Positions 54,645 through 64,000 of a stretch of 64,000 nucleotides of DNA are shown here, piece after piece. The DNA is from Streptoalloteichus hindustanus (lineage in GTDB: Bacteria > Actinomycetota > Actinomycetes > Mycobacteriales > Pseudonocardiaceae): NCBI RefSeq assembly GCF_900129375.1, contig NZ_FQVN01000006.1:496001-560000 (forward strand). The letters run 5' to 3'. The first letter of the stretch is position 1. Every line of letters starts with the position of its first letter. The notes beneath the pieces are model-generated. The model did no database searches, was not told where the DNA came from, and worked only from the letters and a program-made list of their open reading frames with translations. Both the position numbers and the translations under genes were made by a program.

Positions 54645-55946
54645 TCAGGCCCTGGTGGCCCGGGTCGTCCGAGTGGTCTGGGCGGTCGTCTCGCCGGTGG
54701 TCTCCGCGTCGGTCGCGGTCGTGTCCTCCTCGCGGCCCGGCGTGCGCAAGTTCCACTTCGTGATGACGAACCGGAACACGACGTAGTAGATGAGCGCGTA
54801 GCCGAGCCCGATCGGGATGACCAGCCAGGAGTTCTTCGAGATGCCCCAGTTCAGCACGTAGTCGATCGCGCCGGCGGAGAACGTGAAGCCGGTGTGGACG
54901 TCCAGCGCGTTCATCAGCGCGTGCGAGGTGCCGGTCAGGAAGGCGTGGATGAAGTACAGCGGCCACGCCACGAACATGAACGAGAACTCCAGCGGCTCGG
55001 TCACGCCGGTGAGGAACGAGGTCAGCGCGGCGGAGAGCATGATGCCGCCGACGACCTTCTTCTGCCGCGGCCGCGCGCACTGCCAGATCGCCAGGGCGGC
55101 GGCGGGCAGGGCGAACATGAAGATCGGGAAGAAGCCGGTCTGGAAGGCGCCGGCGTCCGGGTCGTGGGCCTTGATGAACCGGTTGATGTCGCCCTTCTCG
55201 CCGCCGAACTCGCCGAAGACGAACCACACGAAGGTGTTGATGATGTGGTGCAGGCCGAACGGCAGCAGCAGCCGGTTGATCACGCCGTAGGCGGCGCCGC
55301 CGATCACGGCGCTGCCGGTGATCGCCTCGCCGATGGCGGTGATGCCCGAGTCGAACAGCGGGAACAGCAGGCCGAGCACGACGCCCAGCACGACCATGGT
55401 CGCGGCGGTGATGATCGGCACGAACCGGCGGCCGCCGAAGAACGCCAGGTACGGCGGCAGCTTCACGCGGTGGTACCGCTGCCAGAGCTGCGCGGCGACG
55501 AGGCCGGCGATCAGGCCGGTCAGCACGCCGAAGGGCCACTTCTGCGGCATGACGCCGACCGCGTCGGGGATCGCGGTCGCGCCGGGCTTGCCGGGAACCG
55601 GCTGCGGGTCGAAGATCATGACGACCCGGCTCAGCACCAGGTAGCCGACGACGGCGGCCAACGCCGTCGAGCCGTCGGACTTGCGGGCGAAGCCGATCGC
55701 GACACCGACCGCGAACAGCAGCGGCAGGTAGTCGAACAGCACGCCGCCCGCGCCGCCGACGATCTCGGCGACCTTGAGCCGCCGCAACACCTCGAAGCGG
55801 CCGAGCAGGTCGTCCTGACCGAGGCGGAGCAGCAGGCCGGCCGCGGGCAACGCGGCGATCGGCAGCATCAGGCTTCGGCCGAGCCGTTGGAGGACGGCAA
55901 GGCCCTTGATGTCACGTGCTCCCGCCGGATTGGCGCTCGCGCTCAT
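54645..55946 (-). CDS. PTS EIIC permease, glucose/N-acetylglucosamine type
   Basis: This 433-aa protein contains only the IIC domain, with about 10 membrane helices. Motifs are GRSLMLPIAALPAAGLLLRLG, NRLLLPFGLHHIINTFVW, and FLTGVTEPLEFSFMFVAWPL. The last one carries the ITEPxE-type sugar site. The single-domain IIC with separate IIB and IIA partners matches the actinomycete NagE2/PtsC arrangement. N-acetylglucosamine is the favoured sugar because a DasR-like gene and dre-like site are adjacent. Its ATG overlaps the regulator stop (ATGA). Confidence 0.88.
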   Translation of the reverse strand: MSASANPAGARDIKGLAVLQRLGRSLMLPIAALPAAGLLLRLGQDDLLGRFEVLRRLKVAEIVGGAGGVLFDYLPLLFAVGVAIGFARKSDGSTALAAVVGYLVLSRVVMIFDPQPVPGKPGATAIPDAVGVMPQKWPFGVLTGLIAGLVAAQLWQRYHRVKLPPYLAFFGGRRFVPIITAATMVVLGVVLGLLFPLFDSGITAIGEAITGSAVIGGAAYGVINRLLLPFGLHHIINTFVWFVFGEFGGEKGDINRFIKAHDPDAGAFQTGFFPIFMFALPAAALAIWQCARPRQKKVVGGIMLSAALTSFLTGVTEPLEFSFMFVAWPLYFIHAFLTGTSHALMNALDVHTGFTFSAGAIDYVLNWGISKNSWLVIPIGLGYALIYYVVFRFVITKWNLRTPGREEDTTATDAETTGETTAQTTRTTRATRA

Positions 55947-56758
55947 CGGGAACCTCCCTTGGCGGGGTGGGGACCGGAACCCGGGACGTTCCGGTCCAGG
56001 TGCATGGTCACCTGGTAGAGATCGCCCCGGTACCAGGACGTCATGTCCTCGACGGGCTCGCCGTGGGCGCTGGCCACCCGCCGGAAGGCGAGCAGCGGGC
56101 AGCCGGGGCGCACGTCGAGCAGTCGCGCGGTCGCCGGGTCGGCGGTCTCGGCCCACACCGTCTGCCGGCCGTTGTCGAGCACGACGCCGTACTCCCGGGC
56201 CAACAGGGTGTAGAGCGAGCCGGTCAGGTCGTGGCTCAGCAGGTCGGGTACCCGCGGCGGCGAGTACCAGCCCCGCTCCACCGAGATCGGGGTGCCGTCG
56301 GCCGTGCGCAGGCGCTCCAGCCGGTACGCGCGGTGCCCGACGGGGAGCGCGAGCGCCGCGGCGGTGTCCGGGGGCGGTACCCGCTCCTCGGCGAGCAGCA
56401 CGGCGGTGCCGGGCTCCATCCCGCGCTGCCGCATATCCTCGGTGAACGACTCCAGGTAGAGCTGGGCGTCGACCCGGGGGCGCGCGGTGAAGGTGCCCTT
56501 GCCCCGGACCCTCGTCAGCAGGCCGTCGGCGACCAGCTGGCCGATGGCCTCACGCACGGTGAGCCGCGACACTCCGTACCGGATGGCGAGCTCGCGTTCG
56601 GAGGGGACCGGTGAGCCGGGGGGCAGCTCCTCCTCGGCGAGCCGGCGCAGGATCTCGCGGAGCTGGGCGTGCTTGGGGGTGGGGCCGTCCAGCAGTCGGC
56701 GGGCGGTGGGACGAACGGAGTCCGGGGACCCCGTCGCCGGGCGTGCCTGGTCGGGCAC
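55943..56758 (-). CDS. GntR/HutC-family regulator, DasR-like
   Basis: This 271-aa protein has a GntR winged helix (LREILRRLAEEELPPGSPVPSE, YGVSRLTVREAIGQLVADG, VRGKGTFTARPRV) and a HutC/UTRA effector domain (SFTEDMRQRGMEPGT, YRLERLRTADGTPISVERGW). GTG at 56758 follows GGGAGG. It is the first gene of the operon with IIC and HPr. By analogy to DasR it should bind the dre-like site in the divergent promoter and respond to phosphorylated amino sugar (inference). Confidence 0.88.
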   Translation of the reverse strand: MPDQARPATGSPDSVRPTARRLLDGPTPKHAQLREILRRLAEEELPPGSPVPSERELAIRYGVSRLTVREAIGQLVADGLLTRVRGKGTFTARPRVDAQLYLESFTEDMRQRGMEPGTAVLLAEERVPPPDTAAALALPVGHRAYRLERLRTADGTPISVERGWYSPPRVPDLLSHDLTGSLYTLLAREYGVVLDNGRQTVWAETADPATARLLDVRPGCPLLAFRRVASAHGEPVEDMTSWYRGDLYQVTMHLDRNVPGSGPHPAKGGSR

Positions 56759-56861
56759 GGCGCACCTCCCTGTGCCGCTGGCCTGCGTGGATCTGGTCCT
56801 GGTCGGGTGGGGCGGTGGGTCGGCCGCCCCCGTGGTCACCGGGCCTCCGCCATTGGTACGG

Positions 56862-56877
56862 TCCGGTCTAAACCAGT
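56862..56877. promoter_or_regulatory. dre-like (DasR) operator in the divergent PTS promoter
   Basis: TCCGGTCTAAACCAGT (minus strand ACTGGTTTAGACCGGA) matches the DasR-responsive element ACTGGTCTAGACCAGT at 13 of 16 positions. It lies between gntR (-) and the IIB-IIA pair (+), so one site could control both. Confidence 0.8.
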
Positions 56878-57032
56878 TTGCGCCCGGCAGGATGCGCTTC
56901 TACTCGAACGGGTGTCAACTACGGGCCCGCGGAGGTTGGCCGAGCCGTAACCTGCCGGCGTTCGACCTGATACCGGGCGTGACCAGCCGGAGCAACCGGT
57001 TGCTCCGGCGCAGGACTTCCAGGAGGACCCAG

Positions 57033-57266
57033 GTGGCAGACAAGGCGGCGGCGATCCTCGCCGGTCTCGGCGGCGCGGACAACATCGAGGAGATCGAGGC
57101 CTGCATCACCCGGCTGCGGTGCGAGGTGCGGGACGGGACGCTCGTGGACCAGGCGGCGCTGAAGGCGGCCGGCGCGCACGGCGTGATGCAGCAGGGGACC
57201 GTGGTCCAGGTCGTCGTGGGCCCGGAGGCGGACACCCTGGCCGAGGACATCGAGGACCTGCGGTGA
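57033..57266 (+). CDS. PTS EIIB component, glucose/N-acetylglucosamine type
   Basis: This 77-aa stand-alone IIB domain has the phosphorylatable Cys24 in IEEIEACITRLRCEV, preceded by DKAAAILAGLGGADN. It hands phosphate from IIA to the incoming sugar at the IIC permease. GTG at 57033 follows AGGAGG. Its stop overlaps the IIA start by 4 bp. Confidence 0.9.
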   Translation: MADKAAAILAGLGGADNIEEIEACITRLRCEVRDGTLVDQAALKAAGAHGVMQQGTVVQVVVGPEADTLAEDIEDLR

Positions 57267-57718
57267 CGTTGCGCGTCCTGAGCCCGGTCGCGGGCACGGT
57301 GGTCCCGCTGTCCGAGGTGCCCGACCCGGTGTTCGCGCAGGCCATGGTGGGTCCGGGGCTCGCGGTCGACCCGGACCGGACGGCGGGCGACGCGGTCGCC
57401 CCGGTCGACGGCACCGTCGTGACGCTGCACCCGCACGCGTTCGTGGTGGCGACCGAGGGCGGCGCGGCGGTGCTGGTGCACCTGGGCATCGACACCGTCC
57501 AGCTCAAGGGCGAGGGCTTCACCCTGCACGTGGTCAAGGGCGAGGCCGTCCGCGCCGGCCAGCGGGTGGTGAGCTGGGACCCGGCGGCCGTCGAGGCCGG
57601 CGGCAAGTCCCCGGTCTGCCCGGTGGTCGCGCTGGACGCCCAGGCCGAGGCCCTGGTCGAGGTGCGGGAGAGTGGCCCGGTCGCGGCGGGCGAACCGCTG
57701 TTCACCTGGCAGCGCTGA
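57263..57718 (+). CDS. PTS EIIA component (Crr-like)
   Basis: This 151-aa IIA(Glc) protein has LSPVAGTVVPLSEVPDPVFA, the helper His in HPHAFVVATEGG and the active His in VLVHLGIDTVQLKGEGF. It takes phosphate from HPr and gives it to IIB. It is coupled to IIB (GTGA) and followed by a terminator. Together with IIC and HPr across the divergent promoter it completes the sugar PTS apart from EI. Confidence 0.92.
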   Translation: MTLRVLSPVAGTVVPLSEVPDPVFAQAMVGPGLAVDPDRTAGDAVAPVDGTVVTLHPHAFVVATEGGAAVLVHLGIDTVQLKGEGFTLHVVKGEAVRAGQRVVSWDPAAVEAGGKSPVCPVVALDAQAEALVEVRESGPVAAGEPLFTWQR

Positions 57719-57758
57719 GCGCACTCCGCACCGCGCTGTCGCGCGGTGGAACGAGATC

Positions 57759-57800
57759 GACGCCGAGGTGGTTCTCCCGTCGGTGAGCCACCTCGGCGTC
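57759..57800 (+). terminator. Terminator after the PTS IIA gene
   Basis: A perfect 13-bp stem, 57759-57771 with 57788-57800, has a 16-nt loop. A smaller 7-bp hairpin (57730-57747) precedes it. Confidence 0.8.
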
Positions 57801-57972
57801 GGCCTGCCCTGGCGGATTCTCGCTCGGTGGGGCCTTCTGAATCGATCCGTGGTGTCGTCAGAACCAGGGTGAGCCCGCCGATCGGGCCAGGTGTGGTGGC
57901 GGATTCGCTGGACACGCGGCCGCGAGCCCGGATGAGCCTCGAACACCGGCAGACGGGCGGCACGCTGCCCGC

Positions 57973-58710
57973 ATGACCGACGTGCTGTGGTTCTGGGTCC
58001 TGGTGGCGCTCCTGGTTGGCGCGGGCGTGCTCGCCGGGGCCGCTGGAAGGGTTCTCCTGGGCCGCCTGCCGCGGGGCGTCCCCGTCCGGCCGCCGTGGTG
58101 CGAACTCGCCGTCGGCGGGCTCACCACCGTGGTCGGGAGCCGAGCCGCGCTCGGCCTGCTGCCGCTGTGGTGGGTCGCCGTCCCGGCCGCGCTCGGCTGG
58201 CTCGCGGTGCTGCTCACGGCCGCGGACCTGGCCCGTCGCCGACTGCCCGACGCGCTGACGCTGCCCGCCTACCCGGTGGCGGCGGCACTGCTCGCGATCG
58301 CCGCCCTGACTGGCCCGGGCGGTGTGCTCGGTTGGCGGGCGTTCGGGGGCGCGGTGGTCTTCGGCGCGGCGCACGCCCTGGTCCGGCTCGTGGCTCCCCG
58401 GGCGATGGGCGCGGGGGACGTGAAGCTGGCCGGTGTGCTCGGCGCGGTCCTGGCCGCGGTGGACTGGGCCGCCCTGCTCGTCGGGGCGCTCCTCGCGAAC
58501 CTCGGGACAGTCGTCCTCGCGGGCGCGTCCGCGCTGTCGCGCGGCGCGCGCTCCCGGGATGGTCCGGCCAGTGCCCGGGACCGCGGCGTTCCCCACGGCC
58601 CGGGTCTGCTCATCGCCGCCTGGCTCGTCGCCGCGTTCCCCGGAACGCTTCTCGGGGACGTGTTTCTCGGAGACGTCGTCTTCCCAGGTGGCGGAATGCC
58701 CGGGTGGTGA
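57973..58710 (+). CDS. A24-family prepilin peptidase
   Basis: This 245-aa membrane protein has about seven helices and the two catalytic aspartates of type IV prepilin peptidases: Asp85 in LLTAADLARRRLPDALTLP and Asp149 in GAGDVKLAG. The N-terminal methyltransferase domain of the long forms is absent. Its pilin substrates (Flp/Tad or competence-like) are not in the window. The same orphan gene (Rv2551c) lies next to aroE in mycobacteria, so its position is ancestral. It has a leader of about 170 bp after the PTS terminator. Confidence 0.88.
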   Translation: MTDVLWFWVLVALLVGAGVLAGAAGRVLLGRLPRGVPVRPPWCELAVGGLTTVVGSRAALGLLPLWWVAVPAALGWLAVLLTAADLARRRLPDALTLPAYPVAAALLAIAALTGPGGVLGWRAFGGAVVFGAAHALVRLVAPRAMGAGDVKLAGVLGAVLAAVDWAALLVGALLANLGTVVLAGASALSRGARSRDGPASARDRGVPHGPGLLIAAWLVAAFPGTLLGDVFLGDVVFPGGGMPGW

Positions 58711-58755
58711 CACTCCGGGGGCGGACCGGGCCCCGCCGCATGGCAGGATCGGGGC

Positions 58756-61693
<2,938 letters not shown>

Positions 61694-61739
61694 GGACCAT
61701 CCTGCTCTGGGCGGGGCGTGAGCCGAGGGGAGTGCTCTG

Positions 61740-62183
61740 GTGAAGGTGCTGGTGCTCAACGGGCCGAACCTGGGCCGGCTCGGCACGCGGGAGCCCGAGA
61801 TCTACGGCAGCACGACGCACGCCGACCTCGTGGCGCTGTGCGAGCGGACCGCCGACGAGCTCGGCGTCGAGGTCGAGGTGCGGCAGACTGACCACGAGGG
61901 CGAGCTGCTGGGCTGGCTGCACGAGGCGGCCGACCAGCGGCTGCCCGTCGTCCTCAACGCCGCCGCGTGGACGCACTACTCGGTCGCGGTCCGCGACGCG
62001 TGCGCCATGCTCACCGCGCCGCTGGTCGAGGTGCACATCTCGAACGTCCACCGGCGCGAGGAGTTCCGGCACCACAGCCTGATCTCGGCCGTGGCCTCCG
62101 GGGTGATCGTCGGCCTCGGCGTCACCGGCTACGCGCTCGCGCTCCGCTGGCTGAAGGACGTCACGGCGACCACCAGCGAGTGA
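61740..62183 (+). CDS. aroQ: Type II 3-dehydroquinate dehydratase
   Basis: This 147-aa protein dehydrates 3-dehydroquinate to 3-dehydroshikimate. Motifs are [19 protein letters not shown] (with the active Tyr), [36 protein letters not shown] and [18 protein letters not shown]. Type II enzymes form dodecamers. GTG at 61740. It is the last shikimate gene of the operon. Confidence 0.96.
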   Translation: MKVLVLNGPNLGRLGTREPEIYGSTTHADLVALCERTADELGVEVEVRQTDHEGELLGWLHEAADQRLPVVLNAAAWTHYSVAVRDACAMLTAPLVEVHISNVHRREEFRHHSLISAVASGVIVGLGVTGYALALRWLKDVTATTSE

Positions 62184-62340
62184 TCCCCTGTTGGGGTGAG
62201 TGCGAGCGGACCAACCCGCGCGCTCTGCCGTCCTTGTCGGCGGCAGGGCGAGGAGCGTGACGAAGCACCGGCCGCAACTCCCCCACTCGGGTGATCGGGG
62301 GTCCCTAGACTGACAGGGCCCGGGCGGCATCGGCTCCCGG

Positions 62341-62360
62341 GTCCCGGCGCCCGCCGGGAC
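62341..62360 (+). promoter_or_regulatory. Hairpin in the leader of the lipoprotein gene
   Basis: gtcccggcg and cgccgggac form a 9-bp inverted repeat with 2 nt between, 29 bp before the ATG. A possible -10 (tagact) lies at 62307-62312. Confidence 0.35.
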
Positions 62361-62389
62361 ACCAGAGCTGACGGAGGACCAGACACACG

Positions 62390-63925
62390 ATGCGCAAGCC
62401 GCGCCGAGCCCCGCGTGCTGTCGGTCCGCTGCTCGGCGTCGTGTTGCTCACCGCGTGCGGCAACGCCGACGGGGCGCCGCAGCAGGAGCCCTCGTCGTCG
62501 CCGTCCTCGTCGAGCCGGCCCAGCGCGTCGAAGAAGCCGGAGCGGCCGGCGGCGACCGTGTCCCTGCAGGTCGACCGGACGCGCCAGAGCTCCGGCGTGG
62601 TGGCCTCGGGCGGGCAGAGCGCGCCGTACAACTACGGGCCCACCGTCCTGCAGGAGGGCGGGCGGTACCGCGTGTGGTGGTGCAGCCAGCTCCCGGGCGC
62701 GGGACCGGCCGGCGACGACGTGCTCCACGCCGAGTCCACCAGCCCGGACGGCCCGTTCGCGGCCGCCGGCGGAGCGCCGGCCGTGCCGGTGTTCAGCGGC
62801 AGCGGCGGCGGCTTCGACGGGATGCACACCTGCGACCCGTCGGTGATCAAGGTCGACGGGACCTACTACCTCTACTACACGGGCGCCGCCAGCGACGACC
62901 ACGCGCACGGCAACGCCATCGGCGTGGCGAGCAGCCCGGACGGGCTCACCTGGACCCGGCTCGCCAACGGCCAGCCCATCGTGACCCCGGCCGAGGACAC
63001 AGTCCGGAAGAACGCCTACGGCGCCGGGCAGCCCTCCGCGCTGTACCTGGACGGCTGGTTCTACCTGATGTTCACCGACACCAGCGCGAAGGGCGCGGGC
63101 TGGAACGGCGCCGGCCAGTTCGTGCTGCGGGCGAAGGACCCGGCGTTCCGGACCGAGGTCCAGGCGCTGGGCGAGACCGGGTTCGCCGGCGTGGGCTCGA
63201 CGAGGACGCCCCGCGCCCGCTCGATCGTCGACGCGTTCAGCGCGGACTGGATGTGGGTGGACGCGCTCGACGCCTTCGCGATCGCCCACCAGACCGAGCA
63301 GGGCACCACGATCACCTTCTGGGACCGCGACTTCACCCGGCACCCCTACCAGCCGCTGGTGATCAGGGGGCCGTGGCGGGAGGGGCCCGGGCTGGTGCGC
63401 CGCCCCGACGGCCACGCCCCGGTATCGCGGGAGGACCCCTGCGGCCGGGTGCCGATCGACGTCCTGCGGGCCACCCGCACCGTCTCGGTGCCCCAGGAGG
63501 TGCCCACCGACCTGGCCCGCTTCGGGCTGGACGTGCACGGCGTGAACGCCTGCCGCGAGCGCGGCCGGGCGGCGGAGGTGCTGGAGGGGTTCGCGGTCCC
63601 GTCCCCCGAGCGGACCGTGGACCTGGTCGTGGGCGGCGCGTTCGTGCGGGTCGAGCGGCGCAGCGTGGCCGCCACCCTGGCCGTCCGGATCCTCGACCAC
63701 CGCCCGCCGGCCCTGGAGGAGCTGCCGGTGACGGCCCGGATGTCGGCCGGCGTTCCCGCGGTGCGCGCTCCCGGCCGCCCGCTGGGCATGCTGCTCGACG
63801 ACGGCCGGCTGTGGCTGGTGGGCTCGGACCAGGTGGCCGCGTTGAACTCCTCGCCGGTCAGCGAGGTCAGCGAGGAGCGGTGGCGGCAGTACCCGACCGC
63901 GCCGAACCTCGCGGCGCAGCGGTGA
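62390..63925 (+). CDS. Secreted lipoprotein with a five-bladed-propeller glycosidase-like domain
   Basis: This 511-aa protein has a lipobox at Cys23 (GVVLLTACGN), a Ser-rich linker and a domain of the GH43/GH117-like beta-propeller type. Seen are YGPTVLQEGGRYRVWWCS, GMHTCDPSVIKVDGTYYLYY, ASSPDGLTWTRLANGQPI, and GQPSALYLDGWFYLMFTD, each a propeller strand repeat. About 170 C-terminal residues (from PVSREDPCGRVPIDV) do not match a domain I know. It may bind or cut carbohydrate at the cell surface. I cannot name the catalytic acids. Confidence 0.75.
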   Translation: MRKPRRAPRAVGPLLGVVLLTACGNADGAPQQEPSSSPSSSSRPSASKKPERPAATVSLQVDRTRQSSGVVASGGQSAPYNYGPTVLQEGGRYRVWWCSQLPGAGPAGDDVLHAESTSPDGPFAAAGGAPAVPVFSGSGGGFDGMHTCDPSVIKVDGTYYLYYTGAASDDHAHGNAIGVASSPDGLTWTRLANGQPIVTPAEDTVRKNAYGAGQPSALYLDGWFYLMFTDTSAKGAGWNGAGQFVLRAKDPAFRTEVQALGETGFAGVGSTRTPRARSIVDAFSADWMWVDALDAFAIAHQTEQGTTITFWDRDFTRHPYQPLVIRGPWREGPGLVRRPDGHAPVSREDPCGRVPIDVLRATRTVSVPQEVPTDLARFGLDVHGVNACRERGRAAEVLEGFAVPSPERTVDLVVGGAFVRVERRSVAATLAVRILDHRPPALEELPVTARMSAGVPAVRAPGRPLGMLLDDGRLWLVGSDQVAALNSSPVSEVSEERWRQYPTAPNLAAQR

Positions 63926-63966
63926 CGACACCGCGCTGGGCGGCCGGCGACTCCGCCACCGGCGCG

Positions 63967-64000
63967 GTCCCGAAATCGGTCCCAGTCCCGAAATCGGTCC
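63967..64000. repeat. 18-bp tandem direct repeat at the window edge
   Basis: gtcccgaaatcggtccca is repeated directly, the second copy being cut off at the window end. The array may continue beyond it. Confidence 0.7.

Noticed and set aside
56904-56919. Possible third SOS box TCGAACGGGTGTCAAC before the PTS IIB gene
   Set aside because: The right half (GTCAAC) departs from GTTCGA at key positions, and the adjacent genes have no link to DNA damage.

Overview
The window is about 64 kb of very high-GC DNA with dense gene packing, frequent GTG starts and many 4-bp stop/start overlaps. This is typical of an actinomycete. The gene content (actinobacterial SOS boxes, an IdeR-type iron box, a DasR-type operator, an Rv2578c-family radical SAM gene with an intein) and the protein style suggest a filamentous actinomycete of the Pseudonocardiales (Saccharothrix, Lentzea or Actinosynnema-like). 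That placement is inference; no rRNA is present. No tRNA, IS element, prophage or CRISPR array was seen.

The backbone follows the order I recall from Mycobacterium tuberculosis Rv2594c to Rv2537c: ruvC-ruvA-ruvB, yajC, secD-secF, apt, relA, a cyclophilin, an MBL hydrolase, hisS, the Rv2578c-like radical SAM gene, aspS, rarA, alaS, yqgF, mltG, aroE, a prepilin peptidase, aroC-aroK-aroB-aroQ. These genes cover DNA repair, Sec export, (p)ppGpp control, tRNA charging, cell-wall processing and the shikimate pathway.

Accessory blocks interrupt this backbone. Bases 1-3.4 kb hold a DUF4262 gene, a methyltransferase and a MarR-type regulator with a glycosyltransferase. Bases 16.8-23.4 kb hold a YibE/F membrane protein and a coupled choline-to-betaine module (CHT-like symporter, aldehyde dehydrogenase, GMC oxidoreductase). 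Bases 25.5-26.9 kb hold a Uma2-family gene, antisense to the radical SAM 3' end, and two small candidate genes. Bases 29-37.9 kb hold DUF389, an APH-like kinase, an SGNH hydrolase, carbonic anhydrase with a SulP transporter, PhoD and a uridine-kinase-like protein. Bases 40.4-47.7 kb hold a five-gene NRPS-independent siderophore operon behind an iron box. Bases 54.3-57.7 kb hold a GlcNAc/glucose-type PTS with its GntR regulator and a dre-like operator. The window ends with a five-bladed-propeller lipoprotein.

The most notable signals are these. (1) A perfect SOS box lies 8 bp before a radical SAM gene whose 345-aa homing-endonuclease intein splits the CX3CX2C cluster motif. (2) Eight copies of an 11-bp palindrome, TCCACWGTGGA, are scattered through genes and one spacer, including a facing pair inside the aldehyde dehydrogenase gene. 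(3) The siderophore operon has the rhizobactin-1021 gene order (decarboxylase, NIS synthetase, acetyltransferase, monooxygenase, NIS synthetase) without the aminotransferase. (4) Operators for LexA, IdeR and DasR-type regulators can each be read directly next to a matching target.
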